NCBI GenBank assembly: GCA_910576555.1 | Contig: CAJTIY010000002.1 | Location: 62,001-126,000, forward strand | DNA length: 64,000 nt | Origin: an uncultured Alistipes sp. | GTDB lineage: Bacteria; Bacteroidota; Bacteroidia; Bacteroidales; Rikenellaceae | Reading direction: 5' to 3' | Shown: piece by piece, positions 16,871-25,257 of the stretch | Layout: every line of letters begins with the position of its first letter | Numbering within the stretch: the stretch's first letter is position 1 | Position numbers and translations under genes: made by a program | The notes under the pieces: generated by a model | The model's input: the letters and a program-made list of their open reading frames with translations, nothing else | Told to the model about the DNA's origin: nothing | Database searches by the model: none

Positions 16871-18013
16871 ATGTACCGTACTACCTGCAAACCCAACACC
16901 CGCATCCATGTGGCCGATGCCCTGCGGGGCATCGCCGTGGCGGGCATCATCCTCATCCACGCCTGCGAACACTTCAACCTCTACTGGTCGGGCATGTCCT
17001 TCGACCGCGCGCTCGTCGCGGGGTGGGAGCAGCCCGTCGCCGACTTCATGTGGTGGCTGCTCGCCGGCAAGACCTACACGATCTTCGCCCTGCTGTTCGG
17101 CTTGAGCTTCTACGTGCAGAGCGACAATCAGGCCCAGCGGGGCCGCGACTTCACGGGGCGTTTCACGTGGCGCATGGCGCTGCTCTTCGTCATCGGATGG
17201 ATCAATACGGCGATTTATAACGGCGACGTGCTGGTGCTCTACTCCGTGCTGGGGCTCACCCTCCCGTGGCTCGGGCGGCTTCCGTCGCGCTGGCTGCGGG
17301 CTGTCTTCGCGCTGCTCGCGCTCCAACCCCTCGAGCTGCTGCAGCTCGCCTCCGGCATGCGGCTCTACATCGATCCCGGGGCGTGGGGCGAGGCGGCCTA
17401 TCCCGCCTTCTCCGACGGCGGCTTGTGGGATACGCTCGTCGCCAGCGTCCGCTACGGACAGGGGCTCACCTTCGCGTGGTACCTCAATAACGGCCGTGTC
17501 ACGCAGACGCTCGCCATGTTCGTGCTGGGCATGCTCCTCGGCCGGCGGCGGCTCTTCTACGACGAGCCGGGGAACCGGCGCATGTGGGGCCGCATCCTCG
17601 CGGGAAGCCTCCTCGCGGCCGCGGCGCTCTTCGCACCGATCGGCGCCGACGGCTCGCCCCTGCGCGTGATGACTGCGGCGTGGTACAACCTCGCCCAGAC
17701 GATGGTCGTGGTTTCGGCCGTGGTGTTGCTGTGGTACGCCTTCGCGGGGTTCCGCCGGGCCGCCGGGGAGTTCATGCGGATCGGCCGCATGAGCCTGACC
17801 AACTACCTGCTGCAGTCGGTGCTGGGCACCTTCGTCTTCTATAACTGGGGCTTGGGCCTCTACCGCGAAGTGGGCATCGTCTACGGCCTCGCGGCGGGCG
17901 CGGGGATCGTCGCCGTGCAGTACCTCTTCTCGCGGTCGTGGCTGCGGCGCTTCTCGCACGGCCCCGTCGAGTGGGTGTGGAAGCGGCTGACGTGGATCGG
18001 CGCGGCGCGGTAG
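16871..18013 (+). CDS. DUF418 family (YeiB-like) integral membrane protein
   Basis: 380 aa with about nine or ten membrane helices. The N-terminus IHVADALRGIAVAGIILIH is the typical first segment of DUF418/YeiB proteins, and the C-terminal part contains MSLTNYLLQSVLGTFVFYNW, the conserved DUF418 block. Function is not established; these proteins resemble membrane acyltransferase folds, so transfer of an envelope substituent is possible. The ATG at 16871 is preferred to the open frame 90 bp upstream because the DUF418 similarity begins there. A strong terminator follows at 18032. Confidence 0.85.
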   Translation: MYRTTCKPNTRIHVADALRGIAVAGIILIHACEHFNLYWSGMSFDRALVAGWEQPVADFMWWLLAGKTYTIFALLFGLSFYVQSDNQAQRGRDFTGRFTWRMALLFVIGWINTAIYNGDVLVLYSVLGLTLPWLGRLPSRWLRAVFALLALQPLELLQLASGMRLYIDPGAWGEAAYPAFSDGGLWDTLVASVRYGQGLTFAWYLNNGRVTQTLAMFVLGMLLGRRRLFYDEPGNRRMWGRILAGSLLAAAALFAPIGADGSPLRVMTAAWYNLAQTMVVVSAVVLLWYAFAGFRRAAGEFMRIGRMSLTNYLLQSVLGTFVFYNWGLGLYREVGIVYGLAAGAGIVAVQYLFSRSWLRRFSHGPVEWVWKRLTWIGAAR

Positions 18014-18031
18014 CCGCCCGCAGCGGGTACG

Positions 18032-18066
18032 AAAAAGGCGTCCGGAGCGATCCGGACGCCTTTTTT
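18032..18066 (+). terminator. Strong rho-independent terminator
   Basis: A perfect 15-bp stem (18032-18046 with 18051-18065), loop GCGA, then a T-run to 18066. It ends the DUF418 transcript. Downstream, at 18108, 18147 and 18205, the 9-mer TCGGCGGGT recurs in the spacer before galE. Confidence 0.85.
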
Positions 18067-18252
18067 CGGTCTGTACCCGGCCGTGGGGCTTTTTCAGGCG
18101 GGTGCTGTCGGCGGGTGCTGCCGGCGGCTTTTCGGGCGTGGTTCCGTCGGCGGGTCGTTTGCGGGAAGGTTCCGTCGCCGGCGCTTTTTTGCGGCGGGCC
18201 CCCGTCGGCGGGTGCTCCGTCCGGACCTCCGCCCGCGGGCCCCTTCGTCGCG

Positions 18253-19281
18253 TTACGCCTCCCGCACGCGGCGCTCCCACGCCCATGCGGCGGCGAGCGT
18301 CTCGTCGAGCGAGCGCTCGGCATGCCATCCCAGCTCCTCGTTGGCGCGCGTCGGGTCGGCCCAGATGGCCACGATGTCGCCCTCGCGGCGCGGCGCGATC
18401 TTATAGCGGAGCTTCAGTCCGTTGACCTGTTCGAAGCGGCGGACCAGCTCCAGCACCGAGACCCCGCGGCCCGTGCCGATGTTGAAGATCTCGTAGCGCT
18501 CCGCGTTGCGGTCTTCGATCATGCGGGCGATGGCCGCCACGTGGGCTTTGGCCAGATCGACCACGTCGATGTAGTCGCGGATGCACGAGCCGTCGGGCGT
18601 CGGATAGTCGTCGCCGAAGACCGAGAGACACTCGCGGATGCCGGCGGCCGTCTGCGTGATGTAGGGCACGAGGTTCTGCGGCACGCCGCGCGGCTGCTCG
18701 CCGATGAGCGCCGAGGGGTGGGCGCCGATGGGGTTGAAGTAGCGCAGGGCGATGCCCTTCAGACCGTCGTAGGCGGCGATCGAGTCGCGCAGGATGTCCT
18801 CGCACATCTGCTTCGTGTTGCCGTAGGGCGAGGTGGCCGGCTTGCGGGGCGTGCGCTCCGTCACGGGCTGCTTCTCGGGCTCGCCGTAGACGGTGCACGA
18901 CGACGAGAAGACGATGTTCGAGCGGCCGGATTCGCGCATCAGGTCGATGACGTTCATCAGCGACGTGAGGTTGTTGCGGTAGTATTCGAGCGGCATGCGC
19001 ACCGATTCGCCCACGGCCTTCGACGCCGCGAAGTGGATCACCGAGTCGAAGTCGTACGCCTCGAACACCTTGCGGAACGCCGCGCGGTCGCAGCAGTCGA
19101 CCTCGACGAAGGGCACGTCGACGCCCGTGATCGCACGCACGCCTTCGACCGCCGTGCGGTCGCTGTTCGACAGATTGTCGGCGATCACCACGTCGTAGCC
19201 CGCGGCGATCAGCTCCACGGCCGTGTGCGAGCCGATGTATCCGGCGCCGCCGCTGACCAAAACAGTCGCTTTTTTCTTCAT
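18253..19281 (-). CDS. galE: UDP-glucose 4-epimerase
   Basis: NAD-dependent SDR enzyme of the Leloir pathway that interconverts UDP-glucose and UDP-galactose, also supplying galactose for surface glycans; 342 aa. It has the Rossmann motif VSGGAGYIGSH, the catalytic SSSCTVYG block and YGNTK (YxxxK), and ends in the usual PTRANEELGWHAERSLDE segment. The start MKKKATVLVSGG at 19281 places the NAD motif at the N-terminus; the frame is open upstream only through GC bias. A promoter lies about 200 bp upstream, giving a long leader. Confidence 0.96.
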   Translation of the reverse strand: MKKKATVLVSGGAGYIGSHTAVELIAAGYDVVIADNLSNSDRTAVEGVRAITGVDVPFVEVDCCDRAAFRKVFEAYDFDSVIHFAASKAVGESVRMPLEYYRNNLTSLMNVIDLMRESGRSNIVFSSSCTVYGEPEKQPVTERTPRKPATSPYGNTKQMCEDILRDSIAAYDGLKGIALRYFNPIGAHPSALIGEQPRGVPQNLVPYITQTAAGIRECLSVFGDDYPTPDGSCIRDYIDVVDLAKAHVAAIARMIEDRNAERYEIFNIGTGRGVSVLELVRRFEQVNGLKLRYKIAPRREGDIVAIWADPTRANEELGWHAERSLDETLAAAWAWERRVREA

Positions 19282-19478
19282 GGGAACGGTTTTTTGCGGA
19301 ATCGGGCGGTTTCGGGTCGGGGAAAGGGGCGTCCGTCGGCAGCGCCGGCGGACGGCAGCCCGCAGCCGCCCGGTGCGGAGGGCTGCGCTCCTCGCCCGAA
19401 GGCTCGGCGGCATCTCCCGCCGGCCCCGGCCGGAGAGACACGACGCAGAAGCTTCGGTTCCGGTTGTTTTTATCCGAA

Positions 19479-19510
19479 CAAATATAGCGCAATCCGCGCA
19501 CATAAGCAAG
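19479..19510 (-). promoter_or_regulatory. Promoter for galE
   Basis: On the minus strand, TATATTTG at 19479-19486 with CTTG (3 of 4 to TTTG) at 19507-19510, spacing 20 bp. Confidence 0.65.
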
Positions 19511-19723
19511 TTTCCGGCCGATTTCCTCGCGCCGGCGCGCCGGAGGGGCCGCATTCGGGCGGGGCCGCTCCGCGGGAGCGACCGTGCGCGGTGTCTGCTG
19601 CGCCGCACCCTCCCGCGGGTCCTGCGCGCGGGAACGTCGCCGGCCCCCCCCCGGAAGGTAACGATCCGTAACTTCGGTGCGCAAAAAAACGGCTTCGGCC
19701 GGAGAATTCTCGAAAAAGAGTCG

Positions 19724-19731
19724 TATATTTG
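19724..19731 (+). promoter_or_regulatory. -7 element of the kbl promoter
   Basis: TATATTTG matches TAnnTTTG exactly, 50 bp before the kbl ATG. No good TTTG lies at the -33 position. Confidence 0.6.
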
Positions 19732-19780
19732 CTAACAGATCGATACCTTTCCGACGACAATCCATCAAAACAGACACAAT

Positions 19781-20968
19781 ATGTACGGTAAAATCAAGGA
19801 GTATCTGCAGCAGGAGCTGGCTGCGATCGACGCCGCGGGGCTCTACAAGCGCGAGCGCATCATCGAATCGCCCCAGCGGGCCGAAATCGAAGTCGCAGGC
19901 CGCAAGGTGCTGAACTTCTGCGCCAACAACTACCTCGGACTCTCGGACCATCCGCGTCTGGTCGAGGCGGCGAAGCGGGCGATGGACGCGCGCGGTTACG
20001 GCATGTCCTCGGTGCGCTTCATCTGTGGTTGTCAGGACCTGCACAAGGAGCTCGAGAAGGCCATCTCGGAGTACTTCGGCACCGAGGACACGATCCTCTA
20101 CGCCGCCTGCTTCGACGCCAACGGCGGCGTCTTCGAGCCGCTGCTCGGCGAGCAGGACGCTATCATCTCCGATGCGCTGAACCACGCTTCGATCATCGAC
20201 GGCGTGCGTCTCTGCAAGGCCGTGCGCTACCGCTACGCCAATGCCGACATGGCCGAGCTCGAGGAGTGTCTGAAGAAGGCGCAGGAGCAGCGCTTCCGCA
20301 TCATCGTCACCGACGGCGTCTTCTCGATGGACGGCAACGCCGCGCCGCTCGACCGCATCTGCGCGCTGGCCGAGAAGTACGACGCGCTGGTGATGGTCGA
20401 CGAGTGCCACTCGGCGGGCGTACTGGGCCGCACGGGCCGCGGCATCACCGAGCTCTACGACCTGCGCGGGCAGGTCGACATCCTCACCGGAACGCTCGGC
20501 AAGGCCTTCGGCGGCGCCGTGGGCGGCTTCACGACGGGCCGTAAGGAGATCATCGACATGCTGCGCCAGCGTTCGCGCCCCTACCTCTTCTCCAACTCGC
20601 TGCCGCCCGCCGTCGTGGGGGCCGGAATCGAGACCTTCCGCATGCTCGCCGAGAGCGACGAGCTGCACGACCGCCTCGCGGCCAACGTGGAGCACTTCCG
20701 CGCAGGCATGACCGCCGCGGGCTTCGACATCAAACCCACGCAGTCGGCCATCTGCGCCGTGATGCTCTACGACGCGCGCCTGTCGCAGGAGTTCGCCGCC
20801 AGACTGCAGGACGAGGGGGTCTTCGTCACGGGTTTCTACTACCCCGTGGTGCCGAAGGGACAGGCCCGCATCCGCGTGCAGGTGTCGGCCGGTCATACCG
20901 TCGAACAGCTCGACCGCTGCATCGCCGCCTTCGTGAAGGTCGGCCGCGAACTGCACGTGATCGGGTGA
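19781..20968 (+). CDS. kbl: Glycine C-acetyltransferase (2-amino-3-ketobutyrate CoA ligase)
   Basis: PLP enzyme of the alpha-oxoamine synthase family that splits 2-amino-3-oxobutyrate with CoA into glycine and acetyl-CoA, the second step of threonine breakdown. At 395 aa it closely follows the Kbl pattern: NFCANNYLGLSDHP, SVRFICG, DALNHASIIDGVRLCKA, VDECHSAG and the PLP lysine in GTLGKAFGGAVGG. These segments fit Kbl better than serine palmitoyltransferase or BioF. No threonine dehydrogenase gene is in the window. An Lrp/AsnC regulator follows after 36 bp on the same strand and is probably co-transcribed. Confidence 0.94.
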   Translation: MYGKIKEYLQQELAAIDAAGLYKRERIIESPQRAEIEVAGRKVLNFCANNYLGLSDHPRLVEAAKRAMDARGYGMSSVRFICGCQDLHKELEKAISEYFGTEDTILYAACFDANGGVFEPLLGEQDAIISDALNHASIIDGVRLCKAVRYRYANADMAELEECLKKAQEQRFRIIVTDGVFSMDGNAAPLDRICALAEKYDALVMVDECHSAGVLGRTGRGITELYDLRGQVDILTGTLGKAFGGAVGGFTTGRKEIIDMLRQRSRPYLFSNSLPPAVVGAGIETFRMLAESDELHDRLAANVEHFRAGMTAAGFDIKPTQSAICAVMLYDARLSQEFAARLQDEGVFVTGFYYPVVPKGQARIRVQVSAGHTVEQLDRCIAAFVKVGRELHVIG

Positions 20969-21004
20969 GCCGCTTGTGAAACCCATTAACCCTTGAAAAC
21001 CGAT

Positions 21005-21478
21005 ATGCCGAAAACCAATCTGGATGCGATCGATCGCAAAATCCTCAAATACCTCATCAACAACGCCCGCATGCCCTTCCTCGAGATCGCGCGCGAGTGC
21101 GGCATTTCGGGTGCCGCCATCCACCAGCGCATCCGCAAGCTCGACGAGGCGGGGGTCATTTTGGGCAGCCGGCTGGTCGTCGATCCCAAGATGATGGGCT
21201 TCGACGTCTGCGCCCACATCAGCATCACGCTCAAGGATCCCCAGCTGTTGCAGCAGACGGTGGATCGCCTCAAGGAGATTCCCGAGATCGTCGAGGCGCA
21301 CTTCATCACCGGCAAGGGCAACATTCTGGCGAAGCTCTACTGCGTGGACAACGAACACCTCATGCGGACGATCTTCGACGGCATCCTCCGCATTCCGGGC
21401 ATCGCCACCACCGAGACCAACATCTCGCTGCAGGAGGCCTTCCAGCGGCAGGTCAACGTCGATTTCATCGAGGAGTGA
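21005..21478 (+). CDS. Lrp/AsnC family transcriptional regulator
   Basis: 157 aa with an N-terminal winged HTH (DRKILKYLINNARMPFLEIA, then ISGAAIHQRIRKLDEAGVI) and a C-terminal RAM ligand-binding domain (ITGKGNILAKLYCVDNEHL). Such proteins form octamers and respond to amino acids. Its place directly after kbl suggests it senses or controls glycine/threonine metabolism. The ATG at 21005 is used rather than a TTG 12 bp upstream; family members begin close to LDAIDRKIL. Confidence 0.92.
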   Translation: MPKTNLDAIDRKILKYLINNARMPFLEIARECGISGAAIHQRIRKLDEAGVILGSRLVVDPKMMGFDVCAHISITLKDPQLLQQTVDRLKEIPEIVEAHFITGKGNILAKLYCVDNEHLMRTIFDGILRIPGIATTETNISLQEAFQRQVNVDFIEE

Positions 21479-21531
21479 CCCGCGTGCGGGAGCGAGGGCG
21501 GAGGCGCTCCGTCCTGCTGCCCCGACGAAAA

Positions 21532-21563
21532 GAGCGGCCGGGACCTTCGGGTCCCGGCCGCTC
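21532..21563. terminator. Hairpin between converging lrp and M13 peptidase genes
   Basis: A perfect 14-bp GC-rich stem (21532-21545 with 21550-21563) closed by a TTCG tetraloop. The T-run after it is poor on the plus strand, while AAAA before it gives a short T-run on the minus strand. Confidence 0.7.
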
Positions 21564-21585
21564 GCGTTTCGGTGCCGACCGTGCG

Positions 21586-23613
21586 TCACCAGATGATGAC
21601 GCGTTCTTCGACGGGCAGGAACATCGGCCCCCCGGCGATGCCGAAGGCGTCGTAGAAATCCTGCAGGTTGCGCAGCGTGGCGTTCACGCGCCACTTGCCG
21701 AGCGAGTGCACGTCGAGCTTGGTCAGGCGGGCGATCTCCTCGTCGCGGATGTTCTGTCCCCACAGCGTCGCGTAGGCCAGATAGAAGCGCTGTGCGGCCG
21801 TGAAGCCGTCGATCGGTGCGGGTTCGTCGCCGCCGAGCGCATTGCGCAGCGCCGTGCGGGCCACGCGCAGGCCGCCCTGATCGGCGATGTTCTCGCCCAG
21901 CGAGAGGGAGCCGTTGGCCATCAGCGCCGGACGGTCGCCCTGCGCCGGGAGCACCTCGATGGCGTCGAACTGCCCGACGAGGATGTCGGTCTTGGCCTTG
22001 AACGCCTCGGCGTCGGCCTCCGTCCACCAGTTGTTCATGTTGCCCTCCTTGTCGAACCGGCGGCCCTGATCGTCGAATCCGTGGGTCATCTCGTGGCCGA
22101 TCACCACGCCGATGGCGCCGTAGTTGACCGCGTCGTCGGCATCGGGGTTGTAGAACGGCGGCTGGAGAATGGCGGCCGGGAAGCAGATCTCGTTGGTCGT
22201 GGGGTTGTAGTAGGCGTTGACCGTCTGCGGCGACATGTGCCACTTCGCCCGGTCGACGGGTTTGCCCAGCTGGGCCAGATTGTCGGCCGTATACCATTCG
22301 CTCGCGTTGCGGATGTTCTCCCAATAGCTCTTCGAGGGGTCGATCGCGAGCGTCGTGTAGTCCTTCCACGTGTCGGGATAGCCGATCTTCACGGTGAAGC
22401 TGTCGAGCTTCTCCTGTGCGCGGGCCTTCGTCTCGTCCGACATCCAGTCGAGGGCGTCGATGTGCTGCGCGAGGGCTTTCCGCAGGTTGTCCACCAGCAC
22501 GAGCATGCGCTCCTTGTCCTTCTCGGGGAAGTACTCGGCCACGTAGAGCTTGCCCACGGCCTCCGCGAGGGTGCCGTTGGGCACCGACATGGCGCGCTTC
22601 CAGCGGGGTTTCATCTCCTGCTGCCCGGCCATCGTGCGGCCGAAGAAGTCGAACGACGCCTCTTGGAAGTCGTCGCTCAGGTAGGATGCGGCGGCGTTGA
22701 TGTACTGTGCGGCGAGGTAGTAGCGCAGCTCCTCGAGCGGCGCGTCGCGCAGCAGTTCGACGGCGTTGGCCACCGACGAGGGGGTCGATACGATGATACG
22801 GTCGAAGTCGCCGACGCCGATCGTGCGGAAGTAGGCCTCCCAGTCGATGCCGCCGTATGCCTGCTCGAACTCGGCCTTCGTCATGGGGTTGTACATCGCC
22901 GGGATGTCGCGCAGCTCGACGTTCGACCACGCCTTCTCGGCCAGCTGCGTCTCGATGCGCATCACGCTCGCGACGGCGCGCTCGATCTCCGCCTCGGGAA
23001 GCCCCGCGAGCCGGAAGATCGTGGCGAGGTAGTTTTTATAGGCCGTGCGGATGTGCTCGTTCGACGCCTCGAGGTAGTAGTCGCGGTCGCCCATGCCCAG
23101 CCCGTCCTGCGCGATGTAGAGGGCGTTGGTGTCGCTGTCCATCAGATCGGCCTCGACGCCCACCGCGAAGAAGGGGTTGCCCACCGAGCGGTGGAGCGTG
23201 GCGATGGCGGGCGCCAGCTGCCCGCGGTCGGCGATCGCGAGGATTTCGCCCACGGCGCCCTCGATCGGAGCGGCGCCCTCGGCGTTCAGCCGTGTCGAGT
23301 CGAGGCCCATGCGGTAGAGGTCGGCGATTTTCTGCTCGACCGATCCCGGTGCGGCCTCCTTCGCAGCCATTTCGGCGAAGAGGTCGTTGATGCGCTTCTG
23401 GTTGTTCTCGCGCAGCACGTCGAACGAGCCGTAGCGCGAGAATTCGGGTTTGAGGGGGTTCTTGGCCTGCCAGCCGCCCGTGGCGTACTGGTAGAAGTCG
23501 TCGGCGGGTGCGACCGTGAGGTCCATGTTCGTCGGGTCGATGGCCGGCGTCTTGGGGTTGTTCTGGCAGGTTGTCATGCCGATCATGGAGGCGAGGATAA
23601 GGATTTTTTTCAT
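21586..23613 (-). CDS. M13 family (neprilysin/PepO-like) zinc metalloendopeptidase, lipoprotein
   Basis: Envelope-anchored oligopeptidase; 675 aa, usual for M13. It starts with a lipoprotein signal (ILASMIGMTTC, lipobox Cys near residue 16). It has the substrate-binding VNAYYNP, the zinc motif HEMTH in VIGHEMTHGFDDQG, the third ligand in GENIADQGGL (ExxxD), and ends with VIIW, close to the family C-terminal CxxW. The ATG at 23613 gives MKKILILAS; the longer open frame upstream passes through the pgk terminator. The gene lies downstream of pgk on the same strand but is separated by that terminator. Confidence 0.95.
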   Translation of the reverse strand: MKKILILASMIGMTTCQNNPKTPAIDPTNMDLTVAPADDFYQYATGGWQAKNPLKPEFSRYGSFDVLRENNQKRINDLFAEMAAKEAAPGSVEQKIADLYRMGLDSTRLNAEGAAPIEGAVGEILAIADRGQLAPAIATLHRSVGNPFFAVGVEADLMDSDTNALYIAQDGLGMGDRDYYLEASNEHIRTAYKNYLATIFRLAGLPEAEIERAVASVMRIETQLAEKAWSNVELRDIPAMYNPMTKAEFEQAYGGIDWEAYFRTIGVGDFDRIIVSTPSSVANAVELLRDAPLEELRYYLAAQYINAAASYLSDDFQEASFDFFGRTMAGQQEMKPRWKRAMSVPNGTLAEAVGKLYVAEYFPEKDKERMLVLVDNLRKALAQHIDALDWMSDETKARAQEKLDSFTVKIGYPDTWKDYTTLAIDPSKSYWENIRNASEWYTADNLAQLGKPVDRAKWHMSPQTVNAYYNPTTNEICFPAAILQPPFYNPDADDAVNYGAIGVVIGHEMTHGFDDQGRRFDKEGNMNNWWTEADAEAFKAKTDILVGQFDAIEVLPAQGDRPALMANGSLSLGENIADQGGLRVARTALRNALGGDEPAPIDGFTAAQRFYLAYATLWGQNIRDEEIARLTKLDVHSLGKWRVNATLRNLQDFYDAFGIAGGPMFLPVEERVIIW

Positions 23614-23709
23614 GTCATTCGTTTTTTTCGGGGTTCGCGGCGCATCGGGGTCCATCCCGATCGCGGCCGCAGGCCGCATCGTCGTCGGACCGGGTGCGGG
23701 CTTCGAAGT

Positions 23710-23744
23710 AAAAAGGCCGCGCTCCCGGGGGAGGCGGCCTTTTT
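23710..23744 (-). terminator. Terminator after pgk
   Basis: An 11-bp stem AAAAAGGCCGC / GCGGCCTTTTT (23710-23720 with 23734-23744) with an inner CTCCC/GGGAG pairing. On the minus strand it ends in a run of T, three bases after the pgk stop. Confidence 0.8.
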
Positions 23745-23746
23745 CG

Positions 23747-25009
23747 TTAGTCGCGGATCGCCTCGACGCCCGGCAGCGTGCCGAACTCGATGTACTCGAG
23801 CAGCGCACCGCCGCCCGTCGAGATGTAGGAGACCTTGTCGGCCAGCCCGAACTTGTTGATGCAGGCCACCGAGTCGCCGCCGCCGATGAGCGAGTAGGCG
23901 CCCTTCTGCGTGGCCTCGGCGATGGCGAGGGCCACCTCCTTCGAGCCGGTCGCGAACTTGTCGATCTCGAAGACGCCCACCGGACCGTTCCACAGGATCG
24001 TCTTGCAGCCGAGGATGTGCTCGCGGAAGCGCTTCTTGCCTTCGTCGGCGATGTCGACACCCTCCCAGCCGTCGGGAATGTCGTTGGCCGGAGCCGTCGC
24101 GGTGTTGGCGTCGGCCGAGAAGTCGTCGGCGATCAGCGCGTCGGGCGACATGACCAGCTCCACGCCCTTCTGCTTGGCCAGCTCCAGAATCTCGAGGGCC
24201 ACGGGGAACATGTCGGGCTCGCAGATCGACTTGCCGACCTTGCCGCCCTGCGCCGCAGCGAAGGTGTAGGTCATGCCGCCGCCGATGATGATCGAATCGA
24301 CCTTCTCGATCAGGGCCTTGATCACGCCGATCTTCGACGAGACCTTCGAGCCGCCGACGATGGCGCAGAAGGGATGCTGCGGAGCCTCCATCAGCGACGA
24401 GATGGCCCGAACCTCCTTCTCCATCAGGTAGCCGAACATCTTGTCAGCAGGGAAGTGCTTGGCGATCAGGTAGGTCGAGGCGTGCTTGCGGTGCGCCGTG
24501 CCGAAGGCGTCGTTGATGTAGCAGTCGGCGTACGAGGCGAGCTTCTCGACGAACTCCTTCTGCGTACCCTCCTTCAAGGCCTTCTTGGCAGCCTCCTTCT
24601 CCTCTTTGGTGGCGTCCTCGGCCAGACCGCGGGGCTTGCCCTCCTCCTCGGCGTAGAAACGCAGGTTCTCGAGCAGCACCACCTCGCCCGGCTTGATGTC
24701 GCGGCACATCTCGGCGGCCTTCTCGCCCATGCAGTCGCCGGCGAAGGCGACCTTCGTGCCGAGGTTCTTCTCGATCGCGGGAACGATCTGCTCGAGCGAG
24801 TATTTGGGATCGGGGTTCTTCTTCGGACGACCCATGTGCGACATGAGGATCACCGAACCGCCCTCGGCCAGCACCTTCTTGACGGTGGGCATGGCGGCGC
24901 GGATGCGGGTGTCGTCGGTCACATGGCCCTCGGCGTCGAGGGGCACGTTGAAGTCCACGCGGATGATCGCGCGTTTGCCTTTGAAATCGTAGTTGTCGAT
25001 CGAAATCAT
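23747..25009 (-). CDS. pgk: Phosphoglycerate kinase
   Basis: Glycolytic kinase that transfers phosphate from 1,3-bisphosphoglycerate to ADP; 420 aa, slightly longer than the usual 390-400 because of a Lys/Glu-rich segment near residues 130-145 (DATKEEKEAAKKALKEG), which is common in Bacteroidota Pgk. It has RVDFNVPLD, the substrate-binding SHMGRPK, FGTAHRKHAS, and the C-terminal nucleotide loop IGGGDSVACINKFG. The start MISIDNYDFKGKR is at 25009, with a promoter about 60 bp upstream. Confidence 0.97.
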   Translation of the reverse strand: MISIDNYDFKGKRAIIRVDFNVPLDAEGHVTDDTRIRAAMPTVKKVLAEGGSVILMSHMGRPKKNPDPKYSLEQIVPAIEKNLGTKVAFAGDCMGEKAAEMCRDIKPGEVVLLENLRFYAEEEGKPRGLAEDATKEEKEAAKKALKEGTQKEFVEKLASYADCYINDAFGTAHRKHASTYLIAKHFPADKMFGYLMEKEVRAISSLMEAPQHPFCAIVGGSKVSSKIGVIKALIEKVDSIIIGGGMTYTFAAAQGGKVGKSICEPDMFPVALEILELAKQKGVELVMSPDALIADDFSADANTATAPANDIPDGWEGVDIADEGKKRFREHILGCKTILWNGPVGVFEIDKFATGSKEVALAIAEATQKGAYSLIGGGDSVACINKFGLADKVSYISTGGGALLEYIEFGTLPGVEAIRD

Positions 25010-25069
25010 AGCTTTGCGGTTTTTTTGTGGTATTTTGTTGAAACGATTTTCGTCGGTTGTCGACCGTCG

Positions 25070-25077
25070 CAAAATTA
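25070..25077 (-). promoter_or_regulatory. -7 element of the pgk promoter
   Basis: On the minus strand TAATTTTG matches TAnnTTTG exactly, 61 bp upstream of the pgk ATG, within a locally AT-rich patch. Confidence 0.6.
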
Positions 25078-25189
25078 GGAAAATATTTGCAGAAACCGTT
25101 ATCGCGCCCGGGAAAATGTCGCTTTCGCGGCGAAAAGGGGCGGCGCGGCCTGCGGCGGAGCAGCGAGGCGTCGGCGGTGCCGGACGACG

Positions 25190-25221
25190 AAAACGGGCCG
25201 TCGCCCGAAGACGACGGCCCG
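25190..25221 (-). terminator. Terminator of the ABC transporter operon
   Basis: A perfect 10-bp stem (25194-25203 with 25212-25221). On the minus strand it is followed by a short T-run (AAA at 25191-25193 plus neighbouring bases), 36 bp after the permease stop. Confidence 0.65.
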
Positions 25222-25257
25222 CGAAGGTCGGGTGTGCGGCGGGTCGGCCGCGCACGG

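Larger units (their letters stand above)
19282..19780. other. Divergent intergenic region galE / kbl
   Basis: About 500 bp holding the galE promoter, a GC-rich galE leader (19282-19478), GC-rich DNA without recognisable genes, and the kbl promoter at 19724. No riboswitch or small RNA was recognised. Confidence 0.5.

Noticed and set aside
18253..20968. galE beside kbl considered as an epimerase-like threonine dehydrogenase pair
   Set aside because: The SDR protein has full GalE motifs and length, faces the other way and has its own promoter, so it is a real UDP-glucose epimerase.
18401..22930. 1509-codon open frame on the minus strand
   Set aside because: It crosses galE, kbl, lrp and the M13 gene in the wrong frame; the translation has no motif and the real genes explain every base.
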